DNA of 64,000 bases from UBA4582 sp965657335 (GCA_965657335.1 CBFHOH010000007.1:73186-137185); one strand, 5' to 3'; positions 37,414 through 47,227 are shown, numbered from the stretch's first letter. Notes: a model not told the origin generated them from the letters alone. Made by a program: numbers and translations.

Positions 37414-37857
37414 ATGGCGAGCCCGGCAGACGTACCCTGGATAGCAGAGCACATCGCGCTCTATCAGACTGATCCCGCAAAAGCACACATGTGGGACTCG
37501 ACACCGCTAGGGGGCCCAGGAATATTACCAACTTTGTTGCTCACGACCACCGGGCGTAAGTCAGGTGAACCAAGGCCTTTGCCGCTAATCTATGGCGAGT
37601 TGGGTAGTAGTCACGTGATTATTGCGTCGAAGGGTGGTGCTCCAACCCATCCAAGCTGGTTTGAAAACTTGATGTCGAATCCTGATTGTCATATCCAGGT
37701 CGGTGAAAAGAGTCTGAACGTGCGCGCCCGAATTGTGCCGGACGGCGAGGAACGGGAGAAAATCTGGGACCAGATGGTCGAAATATATTCTCCATATACT
37801 GACTATAAAAAAGCAACTGATCGTCAAATCCCAGTGGTCGTGCTAGACCCTGTTTAG
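37414..37857 (+). CDS. Nitroreductase/deazaflavin-dependent (Ddn-like) family protein
   Basis: This is a 147-residue split-barrel protein. LLLTTTGRKSGEPRPLPLIY and IIASKGGAPTHPSWFENLMSNP are the signature blocks of the Ddn/nitroreductase family, followed by VRARIVPDGEEREKIWDQM. Mycobacterial members use F420, but most proteobacterial ones have no proven cofactor, and no F420 genes are seen here. It sits between a CoA transferase and a PhyH gene and probably belongs to that transcription unit. Confidence 0.82.
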   Translation: MASPADVPWIAEHIALYQTDPAKAHMWDSTPLGGPGILPTLLLTTTGRKSGEPRPLPLIYGELGSSHVIIASKGGAPTHPSWFENLMSNPDCHIQVGEKSLNVRARIVPDGEEREKIWDQMVEIYSPYTDYKKATDRQIPVVVLDPV

Positions 37858-37947
37858 CGAGGCTAGCTTCATTAATTAATGCGTTCGGCGAGTATCGAGT
37901 GCGGCGCGCATCAATACTGTCTGTTGGTTGATAACGGAGGCTTTAAG

Positions 37948-39132
37948 GTGTTAAGTGCAGAGCAACTTGAACAATATGAGCGTGACGGATTCCTAATTCT
38001 TCGCAATCAGTTTAGCGATGCGGAGATGTCAACCCTCGACGCTGTTGTTGATCGTAACCCACCCTTGGATGATGGCAAGCTTGTTGGGGACTGGCCAGCG
38101 CCAGGGCGTTACACGCTGGCAAAGAGTTCATGGTGCGATCCGGATTTTGTGCATTTTGCCGAACATCCGCGGGTCGTAGCAGGTGCAAAAGAACTTCTTA
38201 AAGACGATGTGCATCTGACAGCTTATGTGATGTACGACCGGACCCCAGGAGGCAAAGGCATTCCTGCCCACCACGATTACAAACGGTGGCGACCTGTTGG
38301 ATCCTCGCTAGAATGGCTGTTCACGATCATTCCGATGTGCGACTACGATGAGTCTTGCGGTCAGCTGTTTGTTGCGCCCGGCTCGCATCACCTTGACCGC
38401 CAGGTAGACAGAGGTGAAGGGGTGCTCCATATCAATGAAGCAATTCGACCTCGCGAGGAGGATTTTATAGATCCCGGTCTGAAACGCGGCGATTTGCTAT
38501 TTATGAACATGCATTTGTGGCACCGTGCCGCTGATAATCATTCGAAGATTCATCGTCGTGGATTGTTTAACAAGTATGCGGCAAAGCACTATCCGCCTGC
38601 CACGGGCCACTATGTTTATTCTGACGCAGTCTACGATTTGATGTCGGATGCAGGCAAAGAGTTGATCGCCGTGCACAGTGACAAGCCAATAGCGACGACC
38701 CGGCTTTTATTGCAGCGAAAACTCGATGATAAATTGCAATTCTTTTTCGTCAGGGACGAAAACAAATTATCGCTACCCGGAGGACCGGTCTACTTTGAAG
38801 ATGCAATACCTGATTGGGATATCGGTAATTACATTGGCGCATTGCAGACCAATATTCTAAAGCAAATTCGTTTGGAAACCCCATGGGTGAGTTACGTCGG
38901 TGATTACGATGAGGGTGCCGGACTTTGCAGAGTTTACGCGTACCCGATGAACGCGAACGGTTTTCCCGTTGCTTATCACGAAGGAGAGTGGATTGATGAA
39001 GCTGATCTGAGTGAAAAAATGTTTCAGCACAACTATGAACAGAAAGCTGTGCAGGACTGGTTAGACCCAACAATGGTGCGCGGAAAAGGTCTATCTCAGG
39101 CGAAGAGTCGCATTGATCAATTTGCCTTCTAA
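37948..39132 (+). CDS. PhyH-type dioxygenase with a C-terminal Nudix-like domain
   Basis: About 394 residues are seen. The dioxygenase part (about residues 1-260) has AHHDYKRWRP for H-x-D, a serine/aspartate-rich CGQLFVAPGSHHLDRQ strand and MHLWHRAADNHSK with the distal His. The last 125 residues contain KLSLPGGPVYFEDA, reminiscent of a Nudix LPGG start. The Nudix box Glu pattern (GX5EX7REUXEEXGU) is not intact, so this would be a non-catalytic or very divergent Nudix fold. The start is GTG 37948: GGAGG lies seven bases upstream, whereas the open frame from 37879 has no ribosome site. Confidence 0.8.
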   Translation: MLSAEQLEQYERDGFLILRNQFSDAEMSTLDAVVDRNPPLDDGKLVGDWPAPGRYTLAKSSWCDPDFVHFAEHPRVVAGAKELLKDDVHLTAYVMYDRTPGGKGIPAHHDYKRWRPVGSSLEWLFTIIPMCDYDESCGQLFVAPGSHHLDRQVDRGEGVLHINEAIRPREEDFIDPGLKRGDLLFMNMHLWHRAADNHSKIHRRGLFNKYAAKHYPPATGHYVYSDAVYDLMSDAGKELIAVHSDKPIATTRLLLQRKLDDKLQFFFVRDENKLSLPGGPVYFEDAIPDWDIGNYIGALQTNILKQIRLETPWVSYVGDYDEGAGLCRVYAYPMNANGFPVAYHEGEWIDEADLSEKMFQHNYEQKAVQDWLDPTMVRGKGLSQAKSRIDQFAF

Positions 39133-39157
39133 CGGCGTTAGCACTAGGTGGGTGTTG

Positions 39158-39188
39158 ACACGACAGCCAAGATCAACGGCTGCCGTGT
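39158..39188. terminator. Hairpin between convergent PhyH and SDR genes
   Basis: ACACGACAGCC and GGCTGCCGTGT form an 11-bp stem with one mismatch and a nine-base loop, between two convergent stops. It may end transcription from both sides, although the T-tract is poor (TTCTCTTTCTT begins about eight bases later on plus). Confidence 0.5.
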
Positions 39189-39207
39189 GTGTCCGTTCTC
39201 TTTCTTG

Positions 39208-40098
39208 TTACGACTGACGACCGGTCTCGCGTGGCTTCGCAGTACCGAGATCCATCAGCGTCTCAGCCTCAGCCTGTAAATCTTCGAACTCAGTACCTAC
39301 ACCAAGATTAATCGGCTTGTTGACGTACATTTGCGCGCGCGAGTATTTTCCACCCGAGGCGTTGATGACCGCGGCATTAGGGGCATTCTCCGAAGTCATA
39401 AATAGCACCGCCGGGCTAACAAGGCTGGGTGATGATTCGGGAGGAGGATCGTTAGGGTCGATGTCGCGGCCGGGAATGGTAGAAATCATTCTGGTAGCGG
39501 CGCCGGGCGCTAGCACGTTGGTGCGAATGTTGTTTCGCGCACCCTCAAGCGCAAGCACATTCATCAAACCGAGCATACCCATTTTTGCGGCGCCGTAGTT
39601 TGCCTGTCCAAAATTGCCGTAGATACCTGACCCAGAGCTGGTTAACACAATTCGACCGTACTTCTGTTCATTCATGATTGGCCAAGCAGCGTGTGTAACG
39701 TAGGCCGTGCCGTTCAAATGAACGTTTAAAACGATGTCCCATTCGTCAAGGGACATTTTTTTAAAGGAGCGATCTCGCAGAATGCCCGCGTTGTTCACCA
39801 AAATATCGATACGACCAAATGCATTCATGCAATCATCGATGATACTTTTCGCCCCTGCGCGATCTGAAACCGAGGCTTTGTTCGCAATAGCTTCGCCGCC
39901 CATGGCTTTGATTTCGTCGACGACGGCATCAGCGGCATCACCTGCACCTGTGCCATCTACACTGCCGCCAAGGTCATTAACAACGACCTTTGCGCCGCGC
40001 TTGGCATACTCTAGTGCATGTGAACGGCCTAAACCGCCGCCGGCACCGGTAATGACGGCTACTTTGCCTTGAAACTCGCTATCGTCGTACTTTCCCAT
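39208..40098 (-). CDS. Short-chain dehydrogenase, 17-beta-HSD4/MFE-like
   Basis: This NAD(P)-dependent SDR of about 296 residues has TGAGGGLGRSHALEYAKRG for cofactor binding and an Asp (VVNDLGG) that suggests NAD. NNAGILRDRSF, the catalytic Ser in SSGSGIYGNFGQANYGAAK with YxxxK, and the long C-terminal extension with GGKYSRAQMYVNKP complete the picture. The SVDGTGAG insertion and 300-residue length match the (3R)-hydroxyacyl-CoA dehydrogenase domain of MFE-2 enzymes. Start 40098 (MGKYDD) is preferred: GGAG lies eight bases upstream, versus one to two for ATG 40104. It fits an acyl-CoA or steroid-like catabolic route. Confidence 0.9.
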   Translation of the reverse strand: MGKYDDSEFQGKVAVITGAGGGLGRSHALEYAKRGAKVVVNDLGGSVDGTGAGDAADAVVDEIKAMGGEAIANKASVSDRAGAKSIIDDCMNAFGRIDILVNNAGILRDRSFKKMSLDEWDIVLNVHLNGTAYVTHAAWPIMNEQKYGRIVLTSSGSGIYGNFGQANYGAAKMGMLGLMNVLALEGARNNIRTNVLAPGAATRMISTIPGRDIDPNDPPPESSPSLVSPAVLFMTSENAPNAAVINASGGKYSRAQMYVNKPINLGVGTEFEDLQAEAETLMDLGTAKPRETGRQS

Positions 40099-40265
40099 TG
40101 TCATCTCTCCATCAATAAAATTATCGTTGTCGCCAGAATAGGGAATATAGGTAGGCCGAGTAAAGCACTAACTGCGCTCTCGATGTGTCCCTCGACGCTC
40201 GTGTCGACAATCCGGACGCTGACCTGCGGGTGCCAACATGTAGATCACTGATTGGTGCTTGCGTC

Positions 40266-41597
40266 TTAAAGCCCGGGACCGGGCATCATTTTTGAGCCGT
40301 CAGTAAATCGTGAGAATCTAAATCTATCAAGATTATGTGCGGGTCGATTTCCCATCACCATATTTGCCATCACCTTACCTGCGCCGGGGCCGATACCAAA
40401 CCCATGACCGGAAAAGCCTGTGGCGACAAACAAACCAGGGCAATCTGAGATTTCATCCATGACAGGCACGACGTCGGGTGTCACATCAATCATGCCAGCC
40501 CAGGCTTCTTCTATCGGCAGTTCTGACAATTGCGGCAAACGTTTCTTAAGCCCTTTTTTCATCGCTGTAATCGCTTTTTGCGAGGGCGCCGGGTTGAGTA
40601 TGCGGGTTTGTTCGAATGGTGTGATCTCGTCATCGCGCCAACGTCTAACCGGTAATAATCGCTTGATAAGATCATCATGAAATCGCAAGTTAATATATTT
40701 AACACTGGCCGAAAGTGCGGGCAGAAACTTAAAAAAGTGGCGAAAGCTGTCAGCACCTATGAAGTGTTCGTTAGTACTGCTCGAGGCAACGGTATAACCG
40801 TTGTCTTGTCTTCGCCGAATCGCGACCTCACCGACGCTCGCGCAGCCTTGATAAATATCGGGTGCTGGTGCTGTGCGCATGACCGTCGCGCGCACCGTCA
40901 GTTGTGGTAGGTTTATGCCTAGATTAGCCATAAACACTGATGACCAAGCGCCGCTCGCGCAGACAACGGACTGCGCTTTGACATAGCCATGTTCGGTCAC
41001 AACGCCAGCCACGTTGCCGTGCTGCATATCGATTGAGCGCACGGCGCATGCCTCTCTGATCAGGCCGCCTTTTTCGCGTAACCCTTTTGCGAGTGCTGGC
41101 ACCGCCTTGAATGGCTCGGCCTGGCCGTCGCTCGCGGTGAATAAGGCGCCTTTCCACTGTCCCGGCTTGTCTTTAAGAAGATCATCGACTTCCGCACCGG
41201 ACAGTATGCGTGTGTCCAGCTGATGCTGGTGGGCTGTATCAAGCCATTTTTCGCGATCGGCAAGGTCTTCCTCGGTTGCAGCAACGTTTAACACGCCTTG
41301 GCGCTTGAAGCCAATATCGGCGCCCAGTTCTTTCGAAATCAATTCCCATGTGTTGATACTGTCGATCATGATGGGAAGTTCAGCTGGATCACGACTCTGT
41401 TGTCTTATCCAACCCCAGTTACGACTTGATTGTTCACCGGCGACCCGCCCTTTATCGCACACAAGTACTGACACGCCGCTTTTGGCGAGAAACCAAGCGG
41501 TTGAAATACCAATAACGCCGCCGCCAATAACGACAACATCGACGGCATCGGGTAACGGATCTTGCCACTGGATGGGAGTGCTATCGCTAAATATCAT
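40266..41597 (-). CDS. FAD-dependent oxidoreductase (DAO family)
   Basis: This 443-residue flavoprotein of the D-amino acid/sarcosine oxidase type has DVVVIGGGVIGISTAWFLAK for FAD binding near residue 20. SSRNWGWIRQQSRDP is characteristic of a proteobacterial subgroup, and GLFVATGFSGHGFGIGPGAGK at the end is the second FAD motif. The substrate is a secondary or primary amine, not further defined. It follows the PuuB-like gene by 106 bases on the same strand. Confidence 0.88.
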   Translation of the reverse strand: MIFSDSTPIQWQDPLPDAVDVVVIGGGVIGISTAWFLAKSGVSVLVCDKGRVAGEQSSRNWGWIRQQSRDPAELPIMIDSINTWELISKELGADIGFKRQGVLNVAATEEDLADREKWLDTAHQHQLDTRILSGAEVDDLLKDKPGQWKGALFTASDGQAEPFKAVPALAKGLREKGGLIREACAVRSIDMQHGNVAGVVTEHGYVKAQSVVCASGAWSSVFMANLGINLPQLTVRATVMRTAPAPDIYQGCASVGEVAIRRRQDNGYTVASSSTNEHFIGADSFRHFFKFLPALSASVKYINLRFHDDLIKRLLPVRRWRDDEITPFEQTRILNPAPSQKAITAMKKGLKKRLPQLSELPIEEAWAGMIDVTPDVVPVMDEISDCPGLFVATGFSGHGFGIGPGAGKVMANMVMGNRPAHNLDRFRFSRFTDGSKMMPGPGL

Positions 41598-41703
41598 ATC
41601 GTTTCCAGAGCAGGTTTCTGTTAGCTGTCAGTATATCTGCGTGCTTTGAGATTGCGAGAACGATGTAACGTTACTGCATTTGTGTCGTGTCTGATGCGGA
41701 CAT

Positions 41704-43002
41704 TCAAATATTCAGCTGGTCTCGCCATTTGTAGTAAAGCACTGATGGCGCAAGGAACCAGGGGTCGCCGGTATAAAAGGGGCGAGTCTGAAAACGCTGA
41801 TCGGCAAAGCTTACCTCGCCACCACTTTGGCCAGACATATTACGACCCATCTTTGCGCCGCAGTAGCTTGCTAGTGAAATACCGGAACCGCAGTAGCCCA
41901 TCGCATAGTGAATACCGTCATGTTCACCGATGTGCGGCAGTGTATCAAAAGTATAAGCGACAAAACCGTGCCAAGAATGAGAGATACGCGTCGTGGCAAG
42001 CTGGGGAAATATTTTACACATCGCTTTGTGAAGCGCCGGCGCACTGACGGTATCATCTGTTTCTTTCAGCGCGACCCTCCCACCGAACAGCATGCGACGC
42101 TTGTCGGGTGAAAGACGATAGTAAAAAACCAGCTTGCGCGAGTCGCTCATGACACGATTTTGCGGGGAAAGCTCGTGCGCCACAGCATGACTAAGGGGTT
42201 CAGTGGCAATGATATAACTGCCAATAGGAATTACACGCCTTCGCTGCCATGGCATTGCCTGGTTTGTATAGCCATTGGTTGCCACTGCAACTTTTGCTGC
42301 GCGCACAGAGCCGCGGGTCGTGTGCACGATAAAAGCAGAACCACTGCGTTCGATGCGTGTAACGGCGGTGTGACCGCACAAGCGTGCGCCGGCTGCGGCA
42401 GCTTTTTGTTGCAGCGAGTCGTGGTATTTGCCCGGGTGCAGCGCGCCATGATCAGGGTATACAACGCCGCCGTGGTAAAAATCTGATCCTATTTCGGTGC
42501 GTTGCTCTGCGCGCGAGACCATGTGCCAATCGACTGCAACCTCGTTCGGCAGCTCCCGCAGGGCGCGGGCGCTTGCCTCGTATGCTGCAGGGTTATGTGC
42601 ACCGGAAAAACGTCCTAATCGCTCCCAATCACATGCGAGTGCTTCGTCGGCGATAAATGTGTCGAGGAACTCGAGAGAATCAATGCCATCTTTAAGTATT
42701 CGGATAGCTTGTGTTCGGCCCCATTGAGCACTGAGCTCGGCATAGCTGCCTTTTATGCTGGTAGACACTTGCCCACCATTACGACTGCTGCAACCATAGC
42801 CCAACGCGTCAGCATCAAGTACTAGCGTGCCAAGTCCCGCTCGAGCAGTCTGAATCGCAGCATGCAAACCCGTGTACCCTGCACCGACCACGACAACATC
42901 AATTTCTTTAGGTAAATCTAGCTGTTGTTTCTCAGGCCTGGGCGCATCTTCCCACCAAAAGGGCTCGCATTTAAAATCGGCCGTGAAAAGATTGGTTTCC
43001 AT
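41704..43002 (-). CDS. FAD-dependent amine oxidase (PuuB-like)
   Basis: This 432-residue flavoprotein has IDVVVVGAGYTGLHAAIQTARAG for FAD and SSRNGGQVSTSIKGSYAEL, the block of gamma-glutamylputrescine oxidase PuuB and its relatives. HSWHGFVAYTFDTLPHIGEH and AMGYCGSGISLASYCGAKMG complete the family. It probably oxidises a gamma-glutamylated or simple amine with O2. It begins only five bases after the RND permease stop, so it looks co-transcribed with the pump. No other puu genes are present. Confidence 0.87.
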   Translation of the reverse strand: METNLFTADFKCEPFWWEDAPRPEKQQLDLPKEIDVVVVGAGYTGLHAAIQTARAGLGTLVLDADALGYGCSSRNGGQVSTSIKGSYAELSAQWGRTQAIRILKDGIDSLEFLDTFIADEALACDWERLGRFSGAHNPAAYEASARALRELPNEVAVDWHMVSRAEQRTEIGSDFYHGGVVYPDHGALHPGKYHDSLQQKAAAAGARLCGHTAVTRIERSGSAFIVHTTRGSVRAAKVAVATNGYTNQAMPWQRRRVIPIGSYIIATEPLSHAVAHELSPQNRVMSDSRKLVFYYRLSPDKRRMLFGGRVALKETDDTVSAPALHKAMCKIFPQLATTRISHSWHGFVAYTFDTLPHIGEHDGIHYAMGYCGSGISLASYCGAKMGRNMSGQSGGEVSFADQRFQTRPFYTGDPWFLAPSVLYYKWRDQLNI

Positions 43003-43007
43003 GATGC

Positions 43008-46000
43008 CTAACCTGTCTGAGGTATAAGTTCGGGCGTCTCAACCTCGTGCTCTGATGCCAGCGCGAGGTACATACTCGGCAAGATCACAAGGGTAAAAAA
43101 GGTGCCTAGCAACATCCCTGCGACCAAAATAATGCCAATACTATTGCGCGCCTCAGCACCGGCACCGCTAACTAAAACGAGCGGAAAATGACCGATAACG
43201 GTCGCACCGGTAGTCATCAGCACGGGTCTTAGCCGAACGCTCGCACCTTGCCTTATCGCTTCTAATTTACTTAACCCGTCGCGTTGTAGCTGGTTAGCGA
43301 ATTCAACGATAAGTATACCGTTCTTAGTTACCAGACCAATCAGCGTAATCAGTCCAATTTGCGAGTAGATGTTCAATGTGGTCCAGCCCAGAAAAGTGAA
43401 CATAAGCGCGCCGGCCAGCGCGAGTGGCACTGAACCAAGTAACACAACGAGTGGATCTCTGAACCGGTTGAATAACACGACCAGTACCAGAAATACGAAA
43501 GCCAGTGACATACCGAGCGCGCCGAACAAGGTATTCCCTTCCTGACGAATTTGTCGTGATTCACCAGCATAGTCAATAACATAACCCGGTGGCAAAATTT
43601 CTGCGGCAGCCTCTTCAATGGCACTCAAACCCTGCTCTTTGGTATAAGCTGGAATCATGCCCGCAAACAAGGTGAATGAGTTGCGCTGCTGGAATTTGGT
43701 GAGCACTCTCGGACCGACCTTTTCCTCCAGTGTAGCCAAAGATGAAAACGGCACCAATGCTCCGCTGGGAGTCTGTATCTTCAAGTCCTGCAGTGCATAG
43801 ATGTCCAGGCGGTCAGCGTCCTCTAACATGGGTATGACTCGATAGGCTTTACCGTTGAGGTCAAACCGATTAACAAAATTACCTGAGAGATAAGTTGAAA
43901 GCTGCCTGCTAACGCCAGCAACAGTGAGCCCCAAGTCGGCAATCCTGTCTCTGTCGAGTTCAAAGTGCGCTTGAGGAAAGTCAATTTTGAGATTGGTGTC
44001 TGCAAACAGGAAGAGATTGGTGGCGTACGCAGCTGAGAGCAATTCTTCTGCATAAGGCAGCATTTCTTCTGCGCTAGCGGCGGAAGTGACGACCAATTCA
44101 ACAGAATACCGTCCGGCGCTGGGTAAGGAAGGGCTCGAGTTAGGGAATGCTTGCAAACCCGGTACCATCGATAAACGACCGAAGGTTTGCGACATCATAT
44201 CTAGGGTCGTGAAGTCTCGCTCCCCCGGATCGACAAACTGTTGACCGCCAATGGCTGATCCTGGGTTAACGATCTGCCACATGTAAGTTGCTTTGGGGAG
44301 ACTATTCATGACTTCGACCACGTCGAACATGTGTTCGTGGGTATAGTCGAGTGAGGCCTCCGGCGGTGGTGATGAAATGACAAATATCTCGTTTTGGTCT
44401 TCGATCGGTGCCAGTTCCTGCTGGGACATCATTAGAAATGGAATTGACAGAAACGAGAAGATGAAAGCAAAAGTCAGAATTTGCGGCGTCCACACCAGAC
44501 TACGAGAAAGCAGTTGTTCATATCGTATTTGCAAACTGCCGAACCGTGCATTGACCCAGCGAGTCATAGCACCTTCTTGCCCCTTCGCCGGGCTGGCATA
44601 AGCGCTCATCACAGGTGACATGGTTAATGCGATCAAGCCCGATATAAGCACAGCAACAGCCAGCGTAAATGCAAACTCTTTGATCAACACGCCGGTTAAA
44701 CCGGAAAGAAAACCGATAGGCACGTAGACCGCCGCTAAGGTAATTGACATGCCGATGATAGGTGTCAGCAATTGTCTTGAACTTGCAAGCGCCGCCTGTG
44801 TGCGGCTCATGCCCTCGCGCATGAAACGAGACACGTTCTCGACAACAACGATCGCATCATCCACAACCAGACCGACGGATAAAACAATAGCGAGGATTGT
44901 CAGCAGATTAAATGAAAAACCCATGGCCATCATCAACGCCATAGCGCCCAACAGGGAGATGGGTATCGTCACCAGCGGAACCAGTGCGGTGCGAAAAGAA
45001 CCCATAAAAAGCAAAACTACGATGCCGACAAGCAAAACGGTCTCTGCCAGCGTGATGAAAATCTCCTTGATGGCATCGCGCATATATAGCGTGCCGTCAA
45101 AACCAATTTCAATTGACATGCCATCGGGTAGGGTGAGGTTGACATCGTCTAGCACTGTATAAAGTGTATCGCCTATTTCCAGCTCGTTAGCTCCCGGCAA
45201 ACCATATACCGCGAGGAACAAGTTGTCTCTTTGACTCAAGCGAGCAATTTGATCGCCTTCAACCTCTCCTAGCTCAACTCTTGCGACTTCGCCCAAGCGA
45301 ACAATCGCACCGTCGATGTTGCTTATAACTAATTGTTTGAAGTCTTCAGCGGTTTTTAACGTGGCGCTGGTTTGCAGATCGATACGCTGTTGCAGGTTCT
45401 CAATGCGGCCGATCGGCGCAATAACATTGTTGGCATTCAAGGCCTCTCGTACTTGTGCAGCGCTGACGTTGAGATAGTTCAATTTTGAAGGGTCGAGCCA
45501 TATTCTCATTGCAGGATCTCGGCCGCCGGCGACACGGACACGCTGAACACCCGGGATAGAAGAAATAATGGGGACAACGTTACGCGTCATGTAGTCGGCA
45601 GTTTCAGAGCGAGAGCGCCCCTTCATAATCACATCAAGATAGAAAATTGCGGTGTTAGCATCAGCGCGATTGACATTGATGATAGGGTCCTCTGCGCCTG
45701 CTGGTAGCTCAAAACGAATTTGTCCCAAGCGTGTGTTGAGCTCGGCAAGCGCCAGATTTGCCGGTTCGTTGAGTTTCAACCATGCGGTCACAGTGCTGAT
45801 GCCCGCAGTGGTGCTGGACTCTACATAATCTACCCCGGGCACTGTTGCCGCTGCGCGCTCAATTGGATCAGTAACAAACCCCTTAACTGTTTCAGCAGAG
45901 GCACCCACGTAAGGTGTGGTAATGACTAATGAGGAGCTTTCAATTTCCGGAAACTCAAGCACGGGCATGACAACCGCAGCGCGCAAACCCAAAAGAACCA

Positions 46001-46082
46001 AAGCAAGGGATATGACGATGGCGACTGCAGGGCGCTCAATGAATATATCAAAAAAGCTGGGTTTTCCGTTGATACCACTCAC
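43008..46082 (-). CDS. RND efflux pump inner-membrane permease
   Basis: This 1024-residue AcrB/MexB-type proton-driven transporter has 12 predicted membrane helices: one at residues 15-32, then clusters at about 335-500 and 860-1010. Helix 4 contains VGLVVDDAIVVVENV with the two proton-relay Asp residues. The two large periplasmic loops are present. The closest subgroup is the HAE1-like or MexK/CeoB-like class rather than metal exporters, since the CusA Met residues are not evident. The start overlaps the adaptor's stop (ATGA). No outer-membrane channel gene is next to it. Confidence 0.95.
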   Translation of the reverse strand: MSGINGKPSFFDIFIERPAVAIVISLALVLLGLRAAVVMPVLEFPEIESSSLVITTPYVGASAETVKGFVTDPIERAAATVPGVDYVESSTTAGISTVTAWLKLNEPANLALAELNTRLGQIRFELPAGAEDPIINVNRADANTAIFYLDVIMKGRSRSETADYMTRNVVPIISSIPGVQRVRVAGGRDPAMRIWLDPSKLNYLNVSAAQVREALNANNVIAPIGRIENLQQRIDLQTSATLKTAEDFKQLVISNIDGAIVRLGEVARVELGEVEGDQIARLSQRDNLFLAVYGLPGANELEIGDTLYTVLDDVNLTLPDGMSIEIGFDGTLYMRDAIKEIFITLAETVLLVGIVVLLFMGSFRTALVPLVTIPISLLGAMALMMAMGFSFNLLTILAIVLSVGLVVDDAIVVVENVSRFMREGMSRTQAALASSRQLLTPIIGMSITLAAVYVPIGFLSGLTGVLIKEFAFTLAVAVLISGLIALTMSPVMSAYASPAKGQEGAMTRWVNARFGSLQIRYEQLLSRSLVWTPQILTFAFIFSFLSIPFLMMSQQELAPIEDQNEIFVISSPPPEASLDYTHEHMFDVVEVMNSLPKATYMWQIVNPGSAIGGQQFVDPGERDFTTLDMMSQTFGRLSMVPGLQAFPNSSPSLPSAGRYSVELVVTSAASAEEMLPYAEELLSAAYATNLFLFADTNLKIDFPQAHFELDRDRIADLGLTVAGVSRQLSTYLSGNFVNRFDLNGKAYRVIPMLEDADRLDIYALQDLKIQTPSGALVPFSSLATLEEKVGPRVLTKFQQRNSFTLFAGMIPAYTKEQGLSAIEEAAAEILPPGYVIDYAGESRQIRQEGNTLFGALGMSLAFVFLVLVVLFNRFRDPLVVLLGSVPLALAGALMFTFLGWTTLNIYSQIGLITLIGLVTKNGILIVEFANQLQRDGLSKLEAIRQGASVRLRPVLMTTGATVIGHFPLVLVSGAGAEARNSIGIILVAGMLLGTFFTLVILPSMYLALASEHEVETPELIPQTG

Positions 46083-47227
46083 TGCGTTTTTGCTGCCAAT
46101 TGTTCGTCTTTTGATAAACGCTCAACGACGTTAACGAGCAGCCCCTCCTGCAGTTTAAATGCGCCTAGTGCTGCGACGAGATCACCGGGTGCCAATCCCT
46201 GCGTAATGACGACTTGCTCGCCTTCTGCCCGGGCAACGCTTACCTGACGACGAGTTGCTCGATACTGCGCTGTTGCATCTGTCTCTGCCTTCTCCAGTAA
46301 ATAGACGAAAGCGCCGAAATTATTACGTCTAACGGCAGTTGCGGGTAGACGGATAATGTTATCAATAATGCCGGTTTCGACGGCAACATCAACAACGGCG
46401 CCAGGCGACAACGAGGCGTCCGGCGTGGCGAGCAGCGCCCGATACCCGCGAGTGCGCGAGTCGACATCAATCTGCGGTTCGGCTGAGATAACGCGTGCGC
46501 TAATCTGGTTGCCTGTAACGCCTGAGCCAGAAAGCGTCACGATTGTACCGAGCAGAATGTTTGCTTTGTCCTGAGGAAGCTCAAAATCAAGCCAAAGCTC
46601 TGCATCAGTGCCGGTGAGACCAGTAATCAGTGAATTGGCAGCGAGATACTGTCCTACCTCGAGCGCGTGCAAGTTGGTTTTCGCATCGAAAGGCGCGACC
46701 AGATGCAGTTTTTCGATTCGTGCTGTTAGCGCAGCAAGATTTGCTGATAGCACTGCTCGGTTAGATGATGCGCTATCGAAATCCTCCGGGCTGGCCATTT
46801 TGTCCTCGCGCAGTTCAATAATGCGCTGCAACTTTAACTCTGCGAGCTTCAACTGCGCCCTTGTTGCATCCAGTTGCGCGGCTTCCTCCCGACTGTCGAG
46901 CTGAAGCAACGTTTTTCCCGCCGCGACGCTGTCGCCGCCAATAAAGCCGATCGAGGTGATCCTACCCTCCACCTCGTTGCGTAGTTCGACAAATCTCGTT
47001 GCCCTGATTTCACCGATCGTGCGATAGACTTGTGTCCAGCTACCAACTTCTGCAGTGACTGCGGTAACCGTCGCAGAGCGCTCAGGAAATGACGCAGCGA
47101 AGGCGATAGATTCTTGTATTTGACGATATTTGAGTCCGGCGAGGCTTGCAATAAGCAAAACGCAAATGAATGCTAGGATGAGCCAGCGCTTCCAGGGGTT
47201 AGCTGAAGTGGATGTGTTTTCTTTCAT
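46079..47227 (-). CDS. RND periplasmic adaptor (membrane fusion protein)
   Basis: This 382-residue HlyD/AcrA-type protein has a membrane anchor at residues 14-32 (WLILAFICVLLIASLAGL) without a lipobox. The barrel-sandwich domain includes GRITSIGFIGGDSVAAGKTLLQLD, and a short helical hairpin (DATRAQLKLAELKLQRIIEL) is followed by LVAPFDAKTNLHALEVGQYL. It bridges the RND permease to an outer-membrane channel encoded elsewhere. It is the first gene of the run adaptor, permease, PuuB-like oxidase. Confidence 0.94.
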   Translation of the reverse strand: MKENTSTSANPWKRWLILAFICVLLIASLAGLKYRQIQESIAFAASFPERSATVTAVTAEVGSWTQVYRTIGEIRATRFVELRNEVEGRITSIGFIGGDSVAAGKTLLQLDSREEAAQLDATRAQLKLAELKLQRIIELREDKMASPEDFDSASSNRAVLSANLAALTARIEKLHLVAPFDAKTNLHALEVGQYLAANSLITGLTGTDAELWLDFELPQDKANILLGTIVTLSGSGVTGNQISARVISAEPQIDVDSRTRGYRALLATPDASLSPGAVVDVAVETGIIDNIIRLPATAVRRNNFGAFVYLLEKAETDATAQYRATRRQVSVARAEGEQVVITQGLAPGDLVAALGAFKLQEGLLVNVVERLSKDEQLAAKTQ

